This document shows, piece by piece, positions 9,089 through 18,129 of a stretch of DNA of 64,000 nt. How positions within the stretch are numbered: position 1 is the first letter of the stretch; every line of letters begins with the position of its first letter. Source of the stretch: Flavobacterium sp. MDT1-60 (lineage in GTDB: Bacteria > Bacteroidota > Bacteroidia > Flavobacteriales > Flavobacteriaceae); assembly GCF_014844035.1 (NCBI RefSeq), contig NZ_CP062159.1, positions 744,001 to 808,000 on the forward strand, written 5' to 3'. The notes under the pieces were generated by a model. That model was not told where the DNA came from and did no database searches. It worked only from the letters and a program-made list of their open reading frames with translations. The translations under genes and the position numbers were made by a program.

Positions 9089-9604
9089 ATGAAACAAAAC
9101 CTTATTATTCTGTTTTTATTACTAACATTTGCTGGCTATTCACAACAACTTACTTACGGAAGCGGTGGAACTGTTTATAATACTGATAATAAAAAACTTC
9201 GATCAGATGAAGTTCGGGCATTACTGGCAAACAATTCTGAAGCATTGGCTCTTTATAATTCGGGAAGAAATAAAAAAACGTGGGGAAATGTTCTTTTTTA
9301 TGGAGGATTGGGACTCGTTGCAACAAATCTAGTTGTTGGAATGACAAGTGATGACACTCCAACAACAACATATCCCGGAAACGGATATTATCCATCGATA
9401 CAGTCAGAAAGAACTAATATGACCGCAGCGATTATAGGTGGTGCGTTATTAATCGCCTCAATTCCCATTAAAATTGGGTATCCTAAAAAAATCAAATCGG
9501 CACTTGAGAAATATAATGGAAGTTTAACAGATACTTATAAACCAGCGCCAAAAACTATATTATTGGCCAGTGCAAATCAAATTGGTTTTAGAGTTGAATT
9601 TTAA
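9089..9604 (+). CDS. Secreted or membrane protein of unknown function
   Basis: 171 residues. The signal peptide MKQNLIILFLLLTFAGYSQ is followed by a short polar region and two glycine-rich hydrophobic segments ('NVLFYGGLGLVATNLVVGM' near residues 69-88 and 'AAIIGGALLIASIPIKIGY' near 113-132). The layout resembles small Flavobacteriaceae envelope proteins in which two helices cross the membrane. I recognise no family. Confidence 0.72.
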   Translation: MKQNLIILFLLLTFAGYSQQLTYGSGGTVYNTDNKKLRSDEVRALLANNSEALALYNSGRNKKTWGNVLFYGGLGLVATNLVVGMTSDDTPTTTYPGNGYYPSIQSERTNMTAAIIGGALLIASIPIKIGYPKKIKSALEKYNGSLTDTYKPAPKTILLASANQIGFRVEF

Positions 9605-9625
9605 ATATTTAGATTAAAGATAAAA

Positions 9626-9657
9626 GAAGCTATAGTTGTAAAACTGTAGCTTTTTTT
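9626..9657 (+). terminator. Terminator after the 9089 gene
   Basis: Stem AGCTATAGTT (9628-9637) with AACTGTAGCT (9642-9651), one G-U pair, followed by seven T. Confidence 0.82.
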
Positions 9658-9693
9658 ATGATTTTTTTCAGCTCATTTTCATGCTTTCCTGTT

Positions 9694-9701
9694 TAAATTT
9701 G
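9694..9701 (+). promoter_or_regulatory. Possible -7 element directly in front of dinB
   Basis: TAAATTTG fits the Bacteroidota -7 consensus TAnnTTTG exactly. It ends four bases before the dinB ATG, so if used, transcription would start at or near the start codon and the mRNA would be nearly leaderless. No convincing -33 TTTG is present. Confidence 0.35.
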
Positions 9702-9705
9702 TAGC

Positions 9706-10788
9706 ATGTCTGAAACACCTACATATCGTAAAATTATCCATATTGATATGGATGCTTTTTATGCTTCTGTAGAGCAAATGGACAATCCTGCCTTGCGCGG
9801 AAAACCTGTTGCTGTAGGTGGTTCAGAGAATAGAGGAGTGGTTTCGGCAGCGAGTTATGAAGCCCGAAAATTTGGTGTGCGAAGTGCTATAAGTGGAGTT
9901 TTGGCCAAAAAATATTGCCCTGAAATCATTTTTGTCAGGCCGAGATTTGATCGGTACAAAGAAATTTCAAGTAAAATTCATAAAATCTTTCACGAATATA
10001 CAGATCTGGTGGAGCCGCTTTCGCTCGATGAAGCCTATCTTGATGTAACGCAGAATAAAAAGGGAAATCCGAGTGCTAGTTTGTTGGCGCAGGAAATTCG
10101 GTTAAGAATTCTGAATGAAGTTGGATTGACAGCTTCGGCAGGAATTTCGGTTAATAAATTCGTAGCTAAAATAGCGAGCGATATCAACAAACCAAACGGA
10201 CAAAAAACAGTAAATCCGGACGAGGTTTTGTCTTTCCTGGAAGAATTACCGATTCGGAAGTTTTATGGTGTTGGAAAAGTTACTACAGAGAAAATGTATC
10301 AGTTGGGAATTTTTACCGGTGCCGATTTAAAAACAAAATCAGAAGAATTTCTGGAAAAACATTTTGGAAAATCAGGTGCTTTTTATTATAAAGTAGTTCG
10401 CGGAATCCATAATAGCGAGGTAAAATCATATCGTGTAACAAAATCCGTAGCGGCAGAACATACTTTTGATGTGAATTTATCTTCGGAAATATTTATGTTA
10501 GAACAGTTGGAGAGAATTGCGATTTCATTAGAAAAGCGATTAAAAAAACACAATATTTCAGGAAAAACAGTAACACTTAAAATTAAATACAGTGATTTTA
10601 CACAACAAACAAGAAGTAAAACACTTGCTTATTTTATTTCAGATAAGAGCTTAATTCTTGAAACTGTTGAAGAACTATTGTATCAGGAAAAAATGAAAGA
10701 TTCTGTTCGGTTGCTCGGAATATCTTTAAGCAATTTGAACACTGAAGAAAAGAAAGCTGTGGTTGTTCAGTTAAAATTTGCTTTTTAA
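9706..10788 (+). CDS. dinB: DNA polymerase IV (Y family)
   Basis: Error-prone translesion polymerase of 360 residues, normal for DinB. The catalytic carboxylates are visible in 'HIDMDAFYASVEQ' (D14, with M15 and D16) and 'SLDEAYLDVT' (D108, E109). A palm-finger region, a thumb with helix-hairpin-helix ('LPIRKFYGVGKVTTEKM') and a C-terminal little-finger domain follow. The last residues (VVVQLKFAF) contain no obvious beta-clamp-binding QLxLF motif, although QLKFAF at the extreme C-terminus could serve. The gene stands alone, and I see no LexA-type operator. Confidence 0.95.
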   Translation: MSETPTYRKIIHIDMDAFYASVEQMDNPALRGKPVAVGGSENRGVVSAASYEARKFGVRSAISGVLAKKYCPEIIFVRPRFDRYKEISSKIHKIFHEYTDLVEPLSLDEAYLDVTQNKKGNPSASLLAQEIRLRILNEVGLTASAGISVNKFVAKIASDINKPNGQKTVNPDEVLSFLEELPIRKFYGVGKVTTEKMYQLGIFTGADLKTKSEEFLEKHFGKSGAFYYKVVRGIHNSEVKSYRVTKSVAAEHTFDVNLSSEIFMLEQLERIAISLEKRLKKHNISGKTVTLKIKYSDFTQQTRSKTLAYFISDKSLILETVEELLYQEKMKDSVRLLGISLSNLNTEEKKAVVVQLKFAF

Positions 10789-10880
10789 TGATTCATTGTT
10801 GCTAAAATCTTAAAATCTGCCTTTTATGATGAATTTTCTTTCTACCTTTACTCAAAGACCATTTTCAAATCAAATTCAAA

Positions 10881-11381
10881 ATGAAAAATTCTAAAGAAAA
10901 TGAAGCCCTACAGTCGAATTCTGCTCCAGTTTTAGCCTGGGATTTTCATTACGAATATCTGAACGAATTAAAAGCAATATTTGCTGATTTGAAAAAAATT
11001 AAAAAGATTTCAAATCGATTTTCCTGGGATGATAATAACCTTCAAATAGAAAATCGAATTTTAGATGAAGTAGTTTTGCTTACCGATGCAAATTTGAAAA
11101 TCGTTTTTGCCTCAAATGGAATCAAAAAAATGACAGGCTATACAGAAAGCGAAATCATTGGGAAAACCCCAAAGATGTTTCAGGGGCCAAAAACGTCTGA
11201 AATTGCCTTAAAAGAGATTAGGATGGCTATTCAATCACAAGTTCCGTTTGAAAAAACAATTGAGAACTATAAAAAAGATGGTAAAATCTATAAATGCAAA
11301 ATAAACAGCGTGCCCATTTTTAATGTAAAGGGTGAATTGTCGCATTTTATAGCTTTTGAAAGCATAGATAAAAGCGCGTGA
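10881..11381 (+). CDS. PAS domain protein
   Basis: 166 residues with no signal peptide. Residues 1-55 are a charged region of unknown fold. Residues 58-165 are one PAS domain ('DEVVLLTDANLKIVFASNGI', 'MTGYTESEIIGKTPKMFQGP', ending 'HFIAFESID'). The position of the photoactive cysteine of LOV domains (G-x-x-C-R-F-L-Q) is proline here (GKTPKMFQ), so flavin photochemistry is not expected. There is no kinase, cyclase or DNA-binding domain, so it probably senses or binds a partner. Confidence 0.85.
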   Translation: MKNSKENEALQSNSAPVLAWDFHYEYLNELKAIFADLKKIKKISNRFSWDDNNLQIENRILDEVVLLTDANLKIVFASNGIKKMTGYTESEIIGKTPKMFQGPKTSEIALKEIRMAIQSQVPFEKTIENYKKDGKIYKCKINSVPIFNVKGELSHFIAFESIDKSA

Positions 11382-11386
11382 GACTA

Positions 11387-11502
11387 TTTGCCACAAAGGC
11401 ACTAAGACACGAAGAAAATTATTTCCTTATACATGAAGCAAAAACCGCCTTTTGGGCGGTTTTTCAATATAAAAATTTGTGTCTTAGTGTCTTTGTGGCA
11501 AA
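11387..11502. repeat. Inverted pair of an intergenic repeat enclosing a terminator
   Basis: Arms at 11387-11410 (TTTGCCACAAAGGCACTAAG and four more bases) and 11479-11502 are reverse complements with one mismatch over 24 bases. Related phrases occur near 54118-54160. The pair encloses the terminator at 11441-11464 and lies between convergent genes. Confidence 0.8.
11441..11464. terminator. Bidirectional terminator between the PAS gene and fumarase gene
   Basis: AAAACCGCC (11441-11449) pairs with GGCGGTTTT (starting at 11455), with A- and T-runs on the two sides. Confidence 0.88.
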
Positions 11503-11505
11503 TCC

Positions 11506-13110
11506 TTACAGATTCTCAAAGAAATCATTTCCTTTATCATCAGTAATGATAAATGCAGGAAAATCTTTAACTGTAATTTTACGAACAGCTTCCATTCCTA
11601 ATTCTTCAAAGTCAACAACTTCAACTTTTAAGATGTTGTCCTGAGCTAAAATCGCAGCCGGACCTCCAATAGAACCTAAATAGAATCCGCCGTATTTATG
11701 ACAGGCATCCGTAACTTGTTTGGTACGGTTTCCTTTTGCAAGCATAATCATACTTCCGCCATGTTTTTGGAATTCATCCACATAAACGTCCATACGTCCT
11801 GCGGTTGTTGGTCCAAAACTTCCCGAAGCCATTCCTTCCGGAGTTTTGGCAGGACCTGCGTAATAAACGGGATGATTTTTAAAGTACTCCGGCATTGGTT
11901 GACCGGCTTCCAGCATTTCCATAATTTTTGCGTGAGCGATGTCACGGGCAACAATTACAGTTCCGTTTAGTTTTAAACGTGTTTTTATTGGATATTGGGA
12001 TAGTTTTGCCAACATATCTTTCATTGGCATATTCAAGTCAATTTCAACCGGAGCTTCTAAATGCGGAGCCGTTTCTGGTAAAAATTGTTTTGGATTTACT
12101 TCTAACTGTTCAACGTAAATTCCGTCTTTCGTGATTTTTCCTTTGATATTTCGATCTGCAGAACATGAAACACCTAGTCCAACCGGACAAGAAGCCGCGT
12201 GGCGTGGCAAGCGGATTACACGAACATCATGTGTAAAATATTTTCCACCAAACTGAGCACCAATAGCACTCTCCTGGCAAATTTGTTGTACTTTTTGTTC
12301 CCATTCATGATCGCGGAAAGCCTGGCCAGCCATATTTCCTGTAGTTGGCAAATTGTCGTAATATCCGGCAGATGCTTTTTTAACGGCACTTAAGTTCGCT
12401 TCCGCAGAAGTTCCGCCAATAACCAAAGCTAAATGGTATGGAGGACAAGCCGAAGTTCCTAAATCTTTGATTTTTGCACGAACAAAAGCATCCATAGACT
12501 TTTCATTCAATAAAGATTTAGTCTGCTGATATAAATAAGTTTTATTCGCAGATCCTCCTCCTTTTGCCATGAATAAAAATTCATAAGAACTACCTTTTTT
12601 AGCATAAATATCAATTTGTGCTGGAAGATTCGAACCTGAATTTTTCTCTTCAAACATCGAAATCGGAACAATTTGAGAATAACGTAAGTTACGTTTTTGG
12701 TACGTATTGAAAATTCCTCTACTTAACCATTCGGCATCATCAACACCAGTAAAAATACTTTCGCCTTTTTTGGCCATTACAATTGCTGTTCCGGTATCCT
12801 GGCAGCTTGGCAACTGACCTTCAGCAGCAACTGAAGCATTTTGAAGTAAATTGTAAGCCACAAAACGGTCATTATCTGTAGCTTCAGGATCATCAAGAAT
12901 TTTACGAAGTTTTTGTAAATGGCTTGTTCTTAGCATGAACGAAACATCTGTTAAAGCTTCCTCAGCTAATAATTCTAATCCTTTTGGATCAACAGTCAGA
13001 ACTTCACGTTCTCCAAATTTTTCAACTTTTACAAAATCAGAAGTAATTTTGCGATATTGTGTATCATCCTTTAAAATAGGATAGGGATCCTGGTATATAA
13101 AATCAATCAT
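11506..13110 (-). CDS. fumA: Fumarate hydratase, class I (iron-sulfur type)
   Basis: Interconverts fumarate and malate in the TCA cycle with an oxygen-sensitive 4Fe-4S cluster. At 534 residues it is the single-chain form with fused alpha (N-terminal) and beta (C-terminal) parts. Likely cluster ligands are C103 in 'PSCQDTGTA', C222 in '[12 protein letters not shown]' and C308 or C316 in '[17 protein letters not shown]'. The beta part carries '[12 protein letters not shown]' and '[13 protein letters not shown]'. CAAAGTTA at 13125-13132, read on the minus strand as TAACTTTG, is a possible -7 promoter 15 bases before the start codon. Confidence 0.96.
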   Translation of the reverse strand: MIDFIYQDPYPILKDDTQYRKITSDFVKVEKFGEREVLTVDPKGLELLAEEALTDVSFMLRTSHLQKLRKILDDPEATDNDRFVAYNLLQNASVAAEGQLPSCQDTGTAIVMAKKGESIFTGVDDAEWLSRGIFNTYQKRNLRYSQIVPISMFEEKNSGSNLPAQIDIYAKKGSSYEFLFMAKGGGSANKTYLYQQTKSLLNEKSMDAFVRAKIKDLGTSACPPYHLALVIGGTSAEANLSAVKKASAGYYDNLPTTGNMAGQAFRDHEWEQKVQQICQESAIGAQFGGKYFTHDVRVIRLPRHAASCPVGLGVSCSADRNIKGKITKDGIYVEQLEVNPKQFLPETAPHLEAPVEIDLNMPMKDMLAKLSQYPIKTRLKLNGTVIVARDIAHAKIMEMLEAGQPMPEYFKNHPVYYAGPAKTPEGMASGSFGPTTAGRMDVYVDEFQKHGGSMIMLAKGNRTKQVTDACHKYGGFYLGSIGGPAAILAQDNILKVEVVDFEELGMEAVRKITVKDFPAFIITDDKGNDFFENL

Positions 13111-13180
13111 TTCTTTGTTTTTTACAAAGTTAAAAATTATTTACCGAAGAAAGAGTTTGAATTAGAACACTTTTTTGAAC

Positions 13181-13906
13181 TTAATCTTGTTTGTAAAACT
13201 CATTAAGACTCATTTTCTTTTCAAAATAGGGTTTGTCTTTTGGTGAAAGCAATTTCTTTTTCCAATGGTTTCCTATTAGTGAAAACGAAATAGAATCAGA
13301 ATAGGTTAAAATTCCGGAATCTTCTGAATCATCATCTGCAGGTTCAAACGAAACACTTTTACAGTAAAAAATTTCAAGATCGTTCTTTGATTCAAGACTT
13401 AAAAATTTTGTCCAGTTTCCCCAACCACTGTCTGACATTGACTGCCACTGATGAACAAGCTGTAAATCATTGTTTTTTAAATAATATAGATAATTTTCAA
13501 ATGTATAGCCGCAAGCAGGATATCCGAAATCAATTTTTATAAAAGAAGGGTTGTTTTGAGATGAATCGGGGAAACCGTAAGACCCGCTCCATTCCGAACC
13601 TTTTTCATATCCTTTAATGGTTATTTTCTTTGAGGTAATTTTGTTTTTATTTTTATAAAAATCAAGTCTGAATTTTGATTCGATGATGCTGTCTTTATCT
13701 GGTTTTTGTTCTGTAAGATGAATGAGAACATGAGTGATTGCTGCATTTTTATCAAAGATGATCGTATCTGTTCGCAAGGAATTTTCTTTTACAGCTATTG
13801 CTTCTATTTTAGCTTTTGTTGTTTTACTTGCTATTTGTAGTGCAGGTTTTGGTTTTTGGCAACCCATTAAAAGAAAGAGAATAAAACAGATATGTGTTTT
13901 CATCAT
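13181..13906 (-). CDS. Lipoprotein of unknown function
   Basis: 241 residues. The N-terminus has a short signal with lipobox LLMGC (cysteine at residue 16), so it should be a lipoprotein. The rest is a polar, beta-rich domain with conserved-looking 'GSEWSGSYGFPDSSQNNPSF' and 'DFGYPACGYTF'. It lies 16 bases after the stop of the 13923-14603 gene on the same strand, so the two are probably co-transcribed. I recognise no family; an immunity or binding partner role for the neighbour is only a possibility. Confidence 0.7.
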   Translation of the reverse strand: MMKTHICFILFLLMGCQKPKPALQIASKTTKAKIEAIAVKENSLRTDTIIFDKNAAITHVLIHLTEQKPDKDSIIESKFRLDFYKNKNKITSKKITIKGYEKGSEWSGSYGFPDSSQNNPSFIKIDFGYPACGYTFENYLYYLKNNDLQLVHQWQSMSDSGWGNWTKFLSLESKNDLEIFYCKSVSFEPADDDSEDSGILTYSDSISFSLIGNHWKKKLLSPKDKPYFEKKMSLNEFYKQD

Positions 13907-13922
13907 TGTAAATCGATATTGT

Positions 13923-14603
13923 TTATTGTATTGATAAAACCAACAGTTTCCTTTTTTTATAAAGTTCTGCTAATGAAATTTTTCCTTCATCATGATAAAA
14001 AAGTCCATTTTCAAATTTAACTTCAGGGCTAATCAGAAAGAAGTAATTATCCCGATCATTTAAAACGCTTAGATTTTCGAAGTTTAATTCTATAATTTCA
14101 ACATATTTTATAATATTGAGCTTGAGTGCTTCATCTAATGATATCGGATTTTCTTCATATCTTAAACAGTACTTATCCCCACCACCCGGCATTCCAAACC
14201 ATGGCATTGCCTTTACGGAAACAAGTTCAATATAATCAGGAACTTCATGAAAAATAAATAATTTCTTTTGGAAACTTTCGAAGAATTCTGGTAAAGATTT
14301 TTTTTCAAAAGGTTCGTCATTCATCCAGAAAAAGATACCCTGATTTTGCCAGGATGGATCCTGAAGATCTTTCGTGGTTGTATTGTCTGAATAGTGCATG
14401 TACAAGTCACGTGGCAAAAAAGTGAGGATCGAGTCGTTAATCAGCCAGTCAATTTTATTCGGATCGAATTCTTTTGCTGTAGGTTCTTCTATTGGGTCAT
14501 TTTCAATAGGATTTGCTTCTTCGACAAATTGAGTTTTATCTTCAGAAACAATTTCTTCTGCGATTTCAATTTCCTTTTTTTTGGTAAAAAATCTTTTGAA
14601 CAT
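13923..14603 (-). CDS. Uncharacterised protein with a TNT-like PWFGxPGGG motif
   Basis: 226 residues, no signal peptide or membrane segment. Residues 1-50 are charged and acidic, probably a flexible tail. Residues 50-220 form a folded domain. 'VKAMPWFGMPGGGDKY' (residues 130-145), followed by 'ISLDEALKLNIIKYVEII' (154-171), resembles the C-terminal part of TNT-type NAD+ glycohydrolase domains, whose signature as I recall it is PWFGQPGGGxQY and then a helix and strand. Both glutamines of that signature are replaced (M138, K144), so catalytic activity is doubtful. The gene precedes a lipoprotein gene by 16 bases. Confidence 0.65.
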   Translation of the reverse strand: MFKRFFTKKKEIEIAEEIVSEDKTQFVEEANPIENDPIEEPTAKEFDPNKIDWLINDSILTFLPRDLYMHYSDNTTTKDLQDPSWQNQGIFFWMNDEPFEKKSLPEFFESFQKKLFIFHEVPDYIELVSVKAMPWFGMPGGGDKYCLRYEENPISLDEALKLNIIKYVEIIELNFENLSVLNDRDNYFFLISPEVKFENGLFYHDEGKISLAELYKKRKLLVLSIQ

Positions 14604-14651
14604 ATTTATTTAATCTTTTTACATATTACAATCCACCAATTCTTATTTTAA

Positions 14652-14669
14652 ACTGGACTGAAGTCCAGC
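14652..14669. repeat. Small hairpin repeat
   Basis: CTGGACTGAAGTCCAG can fold into a six-base-pair stem with a four-base loop. It lies between the 13923 and 14714 genes, without a clear T-run. Confidence 0.45.
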
Positions 14670-14713
14670 TCTACAAAATAATTTGTTCCTCCGGTTTAAT
14701 TTACATGCGAATA

Positions 14714-16153
14714 TTAAAAAAACCAGCTAGCCACAAAAATCGCTGTAATTACACAAATTACATCAACCAAAAGCATGGTGCCTAAAGCGTAACGCGTATT
14801 TTTTATATTAACTGATCCAAAGTATACCGCAATCACATAAAAAGTACTTTCGGCACTACATTGAAAAATACTACTCAATCTTCCGGTTAAAGAATCCGCA
14901 CCAAAAGTATTCATCGAGTCAATCAAAAATCCTCGTGATCCGGCAGAGCTAAATGGTCTAAGCATCGCAACTGGCAAAGCATCTGTGATTTGCTTGTTGA
15001 CACCCATATTCGAGAAGATAAAGGCAATACCATCACTTATGATTTCAAATAAACCGCTATTTCTAAATAATGAAATAGCCACTAACATTCCTAAAACGTA
15101 AGGAAAAATAGTCACTCCCGTTTTAACTCCATTATTTGCACCAACGACGAACGCATCAAAAACGGTAGTATCAGCATCTTTAAATTTCTTTTCGTGAATA
15201 AATGAAAAAATCAGCGTGAAAACTATGATCACAAGTAAAATCAACGCAGACAGATTCGTTGTAAAAAAGTTTTTTCCGATTAAATCCAAATGGTTTACGT
15301 ACATCAATAACCCAATAATGGCGGCAATTAATACCATCAGACCAATGACAAGAGAAGCACTTTTGAAATTGATTTTTTGTTTGATTCCCACAATTAAAAA
15401 AGCAGCAATCGTACCAATAAACGAAGTAATAATACACGGAAGCATAACATCTGCAGGATTGCTCGCTCCTGCCACTGCGCGATAACCAATAATCGAAGTC
15501 GCAATTAGGGTTAAACCGGAAGCGTGCAGACACATAAACATAATCTGAGCGTCACTGGCTCTGTCTTTTTCCGGGTTTATTTCCTGTAAACTTTCCATTG
15601 CTTTAAGGCCAAACGGAGTTGCAGCCGAATCTAATCCTAAGAAGTTAGCAGCAAAGTTTAAGGTCATATACGAAATGGAAGGGTGATTTTTTGGGATACT
15701 TGGAAACACTTTTACAAAAACCGGACTTAGGGCTTTAGCCAATTTTCCAGACGCTCCCGAGATAATTAAAAGTTCCATTAATCCGCAGAAAAAGGCCAAA
15801 TAGGCTATAAGCGGTAAAATTAAATCAAGTAAAGTGGTTTTACAGGTTGGTAATAACCCGTCGGATTTTTGAACACCGCTGAAAATTTTTACTGTTTTAT
15901 TCTTATAAACGTAAGTTGTGTCAGCATTAAGCGTATCACGATTGATAATCATAGTCTGATCCGGTGCTTTTTTGATGCTGTCTTTTATGAAGGCAGGAAG
16001 CTGTTCAGCATATTTTTCTGAAACCAGAATTGGATCGTCTTTTTTTCCATTCAAAACATAGTCAATGGTATAAGTATTGGCAGTAAACAAACTGATCATA
16101 ATAAAGATGATCGACGAAATAAAAATAGTTAACCAAAATCTACTTAATACCAT
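14714..16153 (-). CDS. Fused SpmA/SpmB-type nucleoside-recognition (Gate) membrane protein
   Basis: Polytopic inner-membrane protein of 479 residues from the start chosen here at 16153 (MVLSRFWLTIF). An in-frame ATG at 16201 adds 16 unlikely residues. The N-terminal half matches SpmA ('LILPLIAYLAFFCGLMELLI', 'MTLNFAANFLGLDSAATPFG') and the C-terminal half matches SpmB ('GVKTGVTIFPYVLGMLVAIS', 'LPVAMLRPFSSAGSRG'). In spore formers the two halves are separate proteins of spore maturation. In non-sporulating Bacteroidota the fused form has no established function; transport has been proposed for the Gate fold. Confidence 0.87.
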   Translation of the reverse strand: MVLSRFWLTIFISSIIFIMISLFTANTYTIDYVLNGKKDDPILVSEKYAEQLPAFIKDSIKKAPDQTMIINRDTLNADTTYVYKNKTVKIFSGVQKSDGLLPTCKTTLLDLILPLIAYLAFFCGLMELLIISGASGKLAKALSPVFVKVFPSIPKNHPSISYMTLNFAANFLGLDSAATPFGLKAMESLQEINPEKDRASDAQIMFMCLHASGLTLIATSIIGYRAVAGASNPADVMLPCIITSFIGTIAAFLIVGIKQKINFKSASLVIGLMVLIAAIIGLLMYVNHLDLIGKNFFTTNLSALILLVIIVFTLIFSFIHEKKFKDADTTVFDAFVVGANNGVKTGVTIFPYVLGMLVAISLFRNSGLFEIISDGIAFIFSNMGVNKQITDALPVAMLRPFSSAGSRGFLIDSMNTFGADSLTGRLSSIFQCSAESTFYVIAVYFGSVNIKNTRYALGTMLLVDVICVITAIFVASWFF

Positions 16154-16264
16154 AACGCTGTTTTTTTTGTAAATGTAATTATTTAGCAATAAAATGCACA
16201 AAGAATTTAGCGCAGAAACGAGAAGAATTTATTAGAAATGATATTGTTTTAGTGAAAATTCAAT

Positions 16265-17338
16265 TTATTCAATAACAATTTTGGTTCCCAGGTAATTTTC
16301 AAAAGCCCTAATGCCTTCAAACAGAATTGCTTTTTTATGAGTTTCAGTTTCGTTAAAAAAATCTGTTTCTATTTTGGCGTAATCTTTTTTGATGGTTCGT
16401 TTCCACGTTCCAATGACCTTGCTGTTTTCAAGAATAATAGGTTTAAAAATTCCATTATTGGTAAAAGCTCTGGATTGATGTTCGAGTAAAATGGAAGCTT
16501 CTCTGGTTTTATACGAAATCAGAATCTCATCAAAAGCCGGAAGAAAATGTACGCTTTCGCGGAAGTTGTTTTTAACAGAAGAATCAGTTTTAATCCAATA
16601 TATTTGACCATTAATTTCAATTGAATTTAATTGCAATTCAATTGCATTAAAGATGTTTTTGCAAGTTGTGGGAGGGAAACCAGACCACCACGAAAAGTCA
16701 AGAAGTGTGGCAGGGCCGTGGCTTTCTAAATATCTGAGGGCTAATTTCGCAATACCTTCTTCTCTGGTTAATTTTGATTTTGGTTTTGAAACCCGCTCTT
16801 CAAGTAAAGCATAAGTGATTTGTTTTCCTTTCATTCTTCCATTGCAAACTAAACCATCCAATTCTGCATTCATCATAATTGCGGCACTTAAAAAATCTGC
16901 AGAAGACGTTTTTTTGATACCGAGTTCCTGCATGATTTCGTCACGCGTTAAATGATTGTTTCCTGCTAGTAGTTTTTCGATTTTAGAATTGGCCTGATTG
17001 AGCTTTTTGGTATCATAACCATATTTTTTACCGGCAGAAGCTGTAAATCTTTTCACTTGCGGAGCCGAAACATCTAACATCCAATAAATATCATCAGCAG
17101 AAACAAAATGCCAGGTTGGTCGAAGAATATGAGTCCGGATAATTTGTGCTGAATTTATGGCTTCTTCAATGGCTGCCTCAGTAGCATCACATCGGGAACC
17201 AATCGCCCATTTGGCCATTGAATAATCCTGAGCCTGCATGGCACCTAAATGCGTTACAATTTCTTGAGGAGAGTTTGCATTAGCTTCAAGAAGTTTTTGC
17301 GAAACAAGTCTATGATGAGAGATTTCCTGATAAGTCAT
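16265..17338 (-). CDS. Winged-helix DNA-binding domain protein, HTH_42 (YcaQ/AlkZ-like) family
   Basis: 357 residues from the start at 17338 (MTYQEISHHRLVSQKL). The longer open frame to 17437 is translated from an intergenic repeat and was rejected. The family marker 'LGAMQAQDYSMAKWAIGSR' and the downstream 'RPTWHFVSADDIYWML' fit HTH_42, a family with three tandem winged helices that includes the DNA glycosylases AlkZ and YcaQ, which unhook interstrand crosslinks. The QxQ-type site of those glycosylases corresponds to the MQAQDY region here. Presence next to an exonuclease and an alkylguanine methyltransferase favours a DNA repair role. Confidence 0.83.
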   Translation of the reverse strand: MTYQEISHHRLVSQKLLEANANSPQEIVTHLGAMQAQDYSMAKWAIGSRCDATEAAIEEAINSAQIIRTHILRPTWHFVSADDIYWMLDVSAPQVKRFTASAGKKYGYDTKKLNQANSKIEKLLAGNNHLTRDEIMQELGIKKTSSADFLSAAIMMNAELDGLVCNGRMKGKQITYALLEERVSKPKSKLTREEGIAKLALRYLESHGPATLLDFSWWSGFPPTTCKNIFNAIELQLNSIEINGQIYWIKTDSSVKNNFRESVHFLPAFDEILISYKTREASILLEHQSRAFTNNGIFKPIILENSKVIGTWKRTIKKDYAKIETDFFNETETHKKAILFEGIRAFENYLGTKIVIE

Positions 17339-17411
17339 TTCTAAACCTTTTATATAAATTGTTAAAGACGGGTCAACCTTTGTATCTCTGAGCCTTTGCA
17401 ACTTAAAAAAA

Positions 17412-18125
17412 CTATACATGAATAATTTCGTCCTCAATCAACAAATCTTCCCTACGTAAGCGAAGGAAAATCTGCGCAACCGCAATCGTATCTTTTTCAC
17501 AATACGTTACAATCCGGTCAATGTCTTTCTCGACATAAAAAACATGGGCAACCTGACTGCCGTCGATATCGCCTTTTGGAGATGGAACTCCAAGGATTTT
17601 AGTCAGTAATTTTAAAGAAGTAAAATGTTTGTAATCGCCAAACTTCCATAATTCCAAAGTGTCTAAATGCGGAATTTCCCAAGGTTTTTTGCCGAATAAA
17701 TTCAATTTGTCCGGAATTGCAATTTGGTTGATAATCATTCTTCTCGCAATAAATGGAATATCAAATTCCTTTGCATTATGTCCGCATAAAAGATGAAAGG
17801 GTTGATTAAAATGATTGCTCAACAGATTATTAAAGTCTTTCAAAATCTTCTTTTCTTCTCCAAAAAAGGAAGTCACTCTAAAATTACGAATATCACCTTT
17901 GATTGTAAAATATCCAACTGAAATACAAATGATTTTTCCGAATTCCGCCCAAATTCCGGCGCGATCATAGAATTCTTCCGGAGTATATTCGTCTTTACGC
18001 TGATATTGGGTTTTATGATCCCAAAGCGATTGCATTTCAGCGTCAAGCGAATTGAAATTCTCTTCTTCCGGAACGGTTTCTATATCGAGAAATAAGATGT
18101 TGTTGAGGTTTATTTTTTCAATCAT
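17412..18125 (-). CDS. 3'-5' exonuclease, DnaQ/PolB-like ribonuclease H fold
   Basis: 237 residues from the start at 18125 (MIEKINLNNILFLDIETVP); seven residues upstream are encoded by repeat sequence. The DEDD motifs are visible: D-I-E in 'LFLDIETVPEE', 'LLCGHNAKEFDIPFIARRM' for the second aspartate, and 'YCEKDTIAVAQI' for the third with tyrosine, giving a DEDDy type. The set matches the predicted PolB-like exonuclease family (DNA_pol_B_exo2). It is 73 bases upstream of the winged-helix gene on the same strand. Confidence 0.88.
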   Translation of the reverse strand: MIEKINLNNILFLDIETVPEEENFNSLDAEMQSLWDHKTQYQRKDEYTPEEFYDRAGIWAEFGKIICISVGYFTIKGDIRNFRVTSFFGEEKKILKDFNNLLSNHFNQPFHLLCGHNAKEFDIPFIARRMIINQIAIPDKLNLFGKKPWEIPHLDTLELWKFGDYKHFTSLKLLTKILGVPSPKGDIDGSQVAHVFYVEKDIDRIVTYCEKDTIAVAQIFLRLRREDLLIEDEIIHV

Positions 18126-18129
18126 GTTG

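Noticed and set aside
11378..11644. 88-residue open frame on the plus strand
   Set aside because: It runs through the inverted repeat and then antisense to the fumarase gene, with no homology pattern.
17339..17437. N-terminal extension of the winged-helix protein
   Set aside because: It comes from a repeat phrase (AACTTAAA, TTTGCAACTTA) and overlaps the exonuclease gene end. The family starts at MTYQE.
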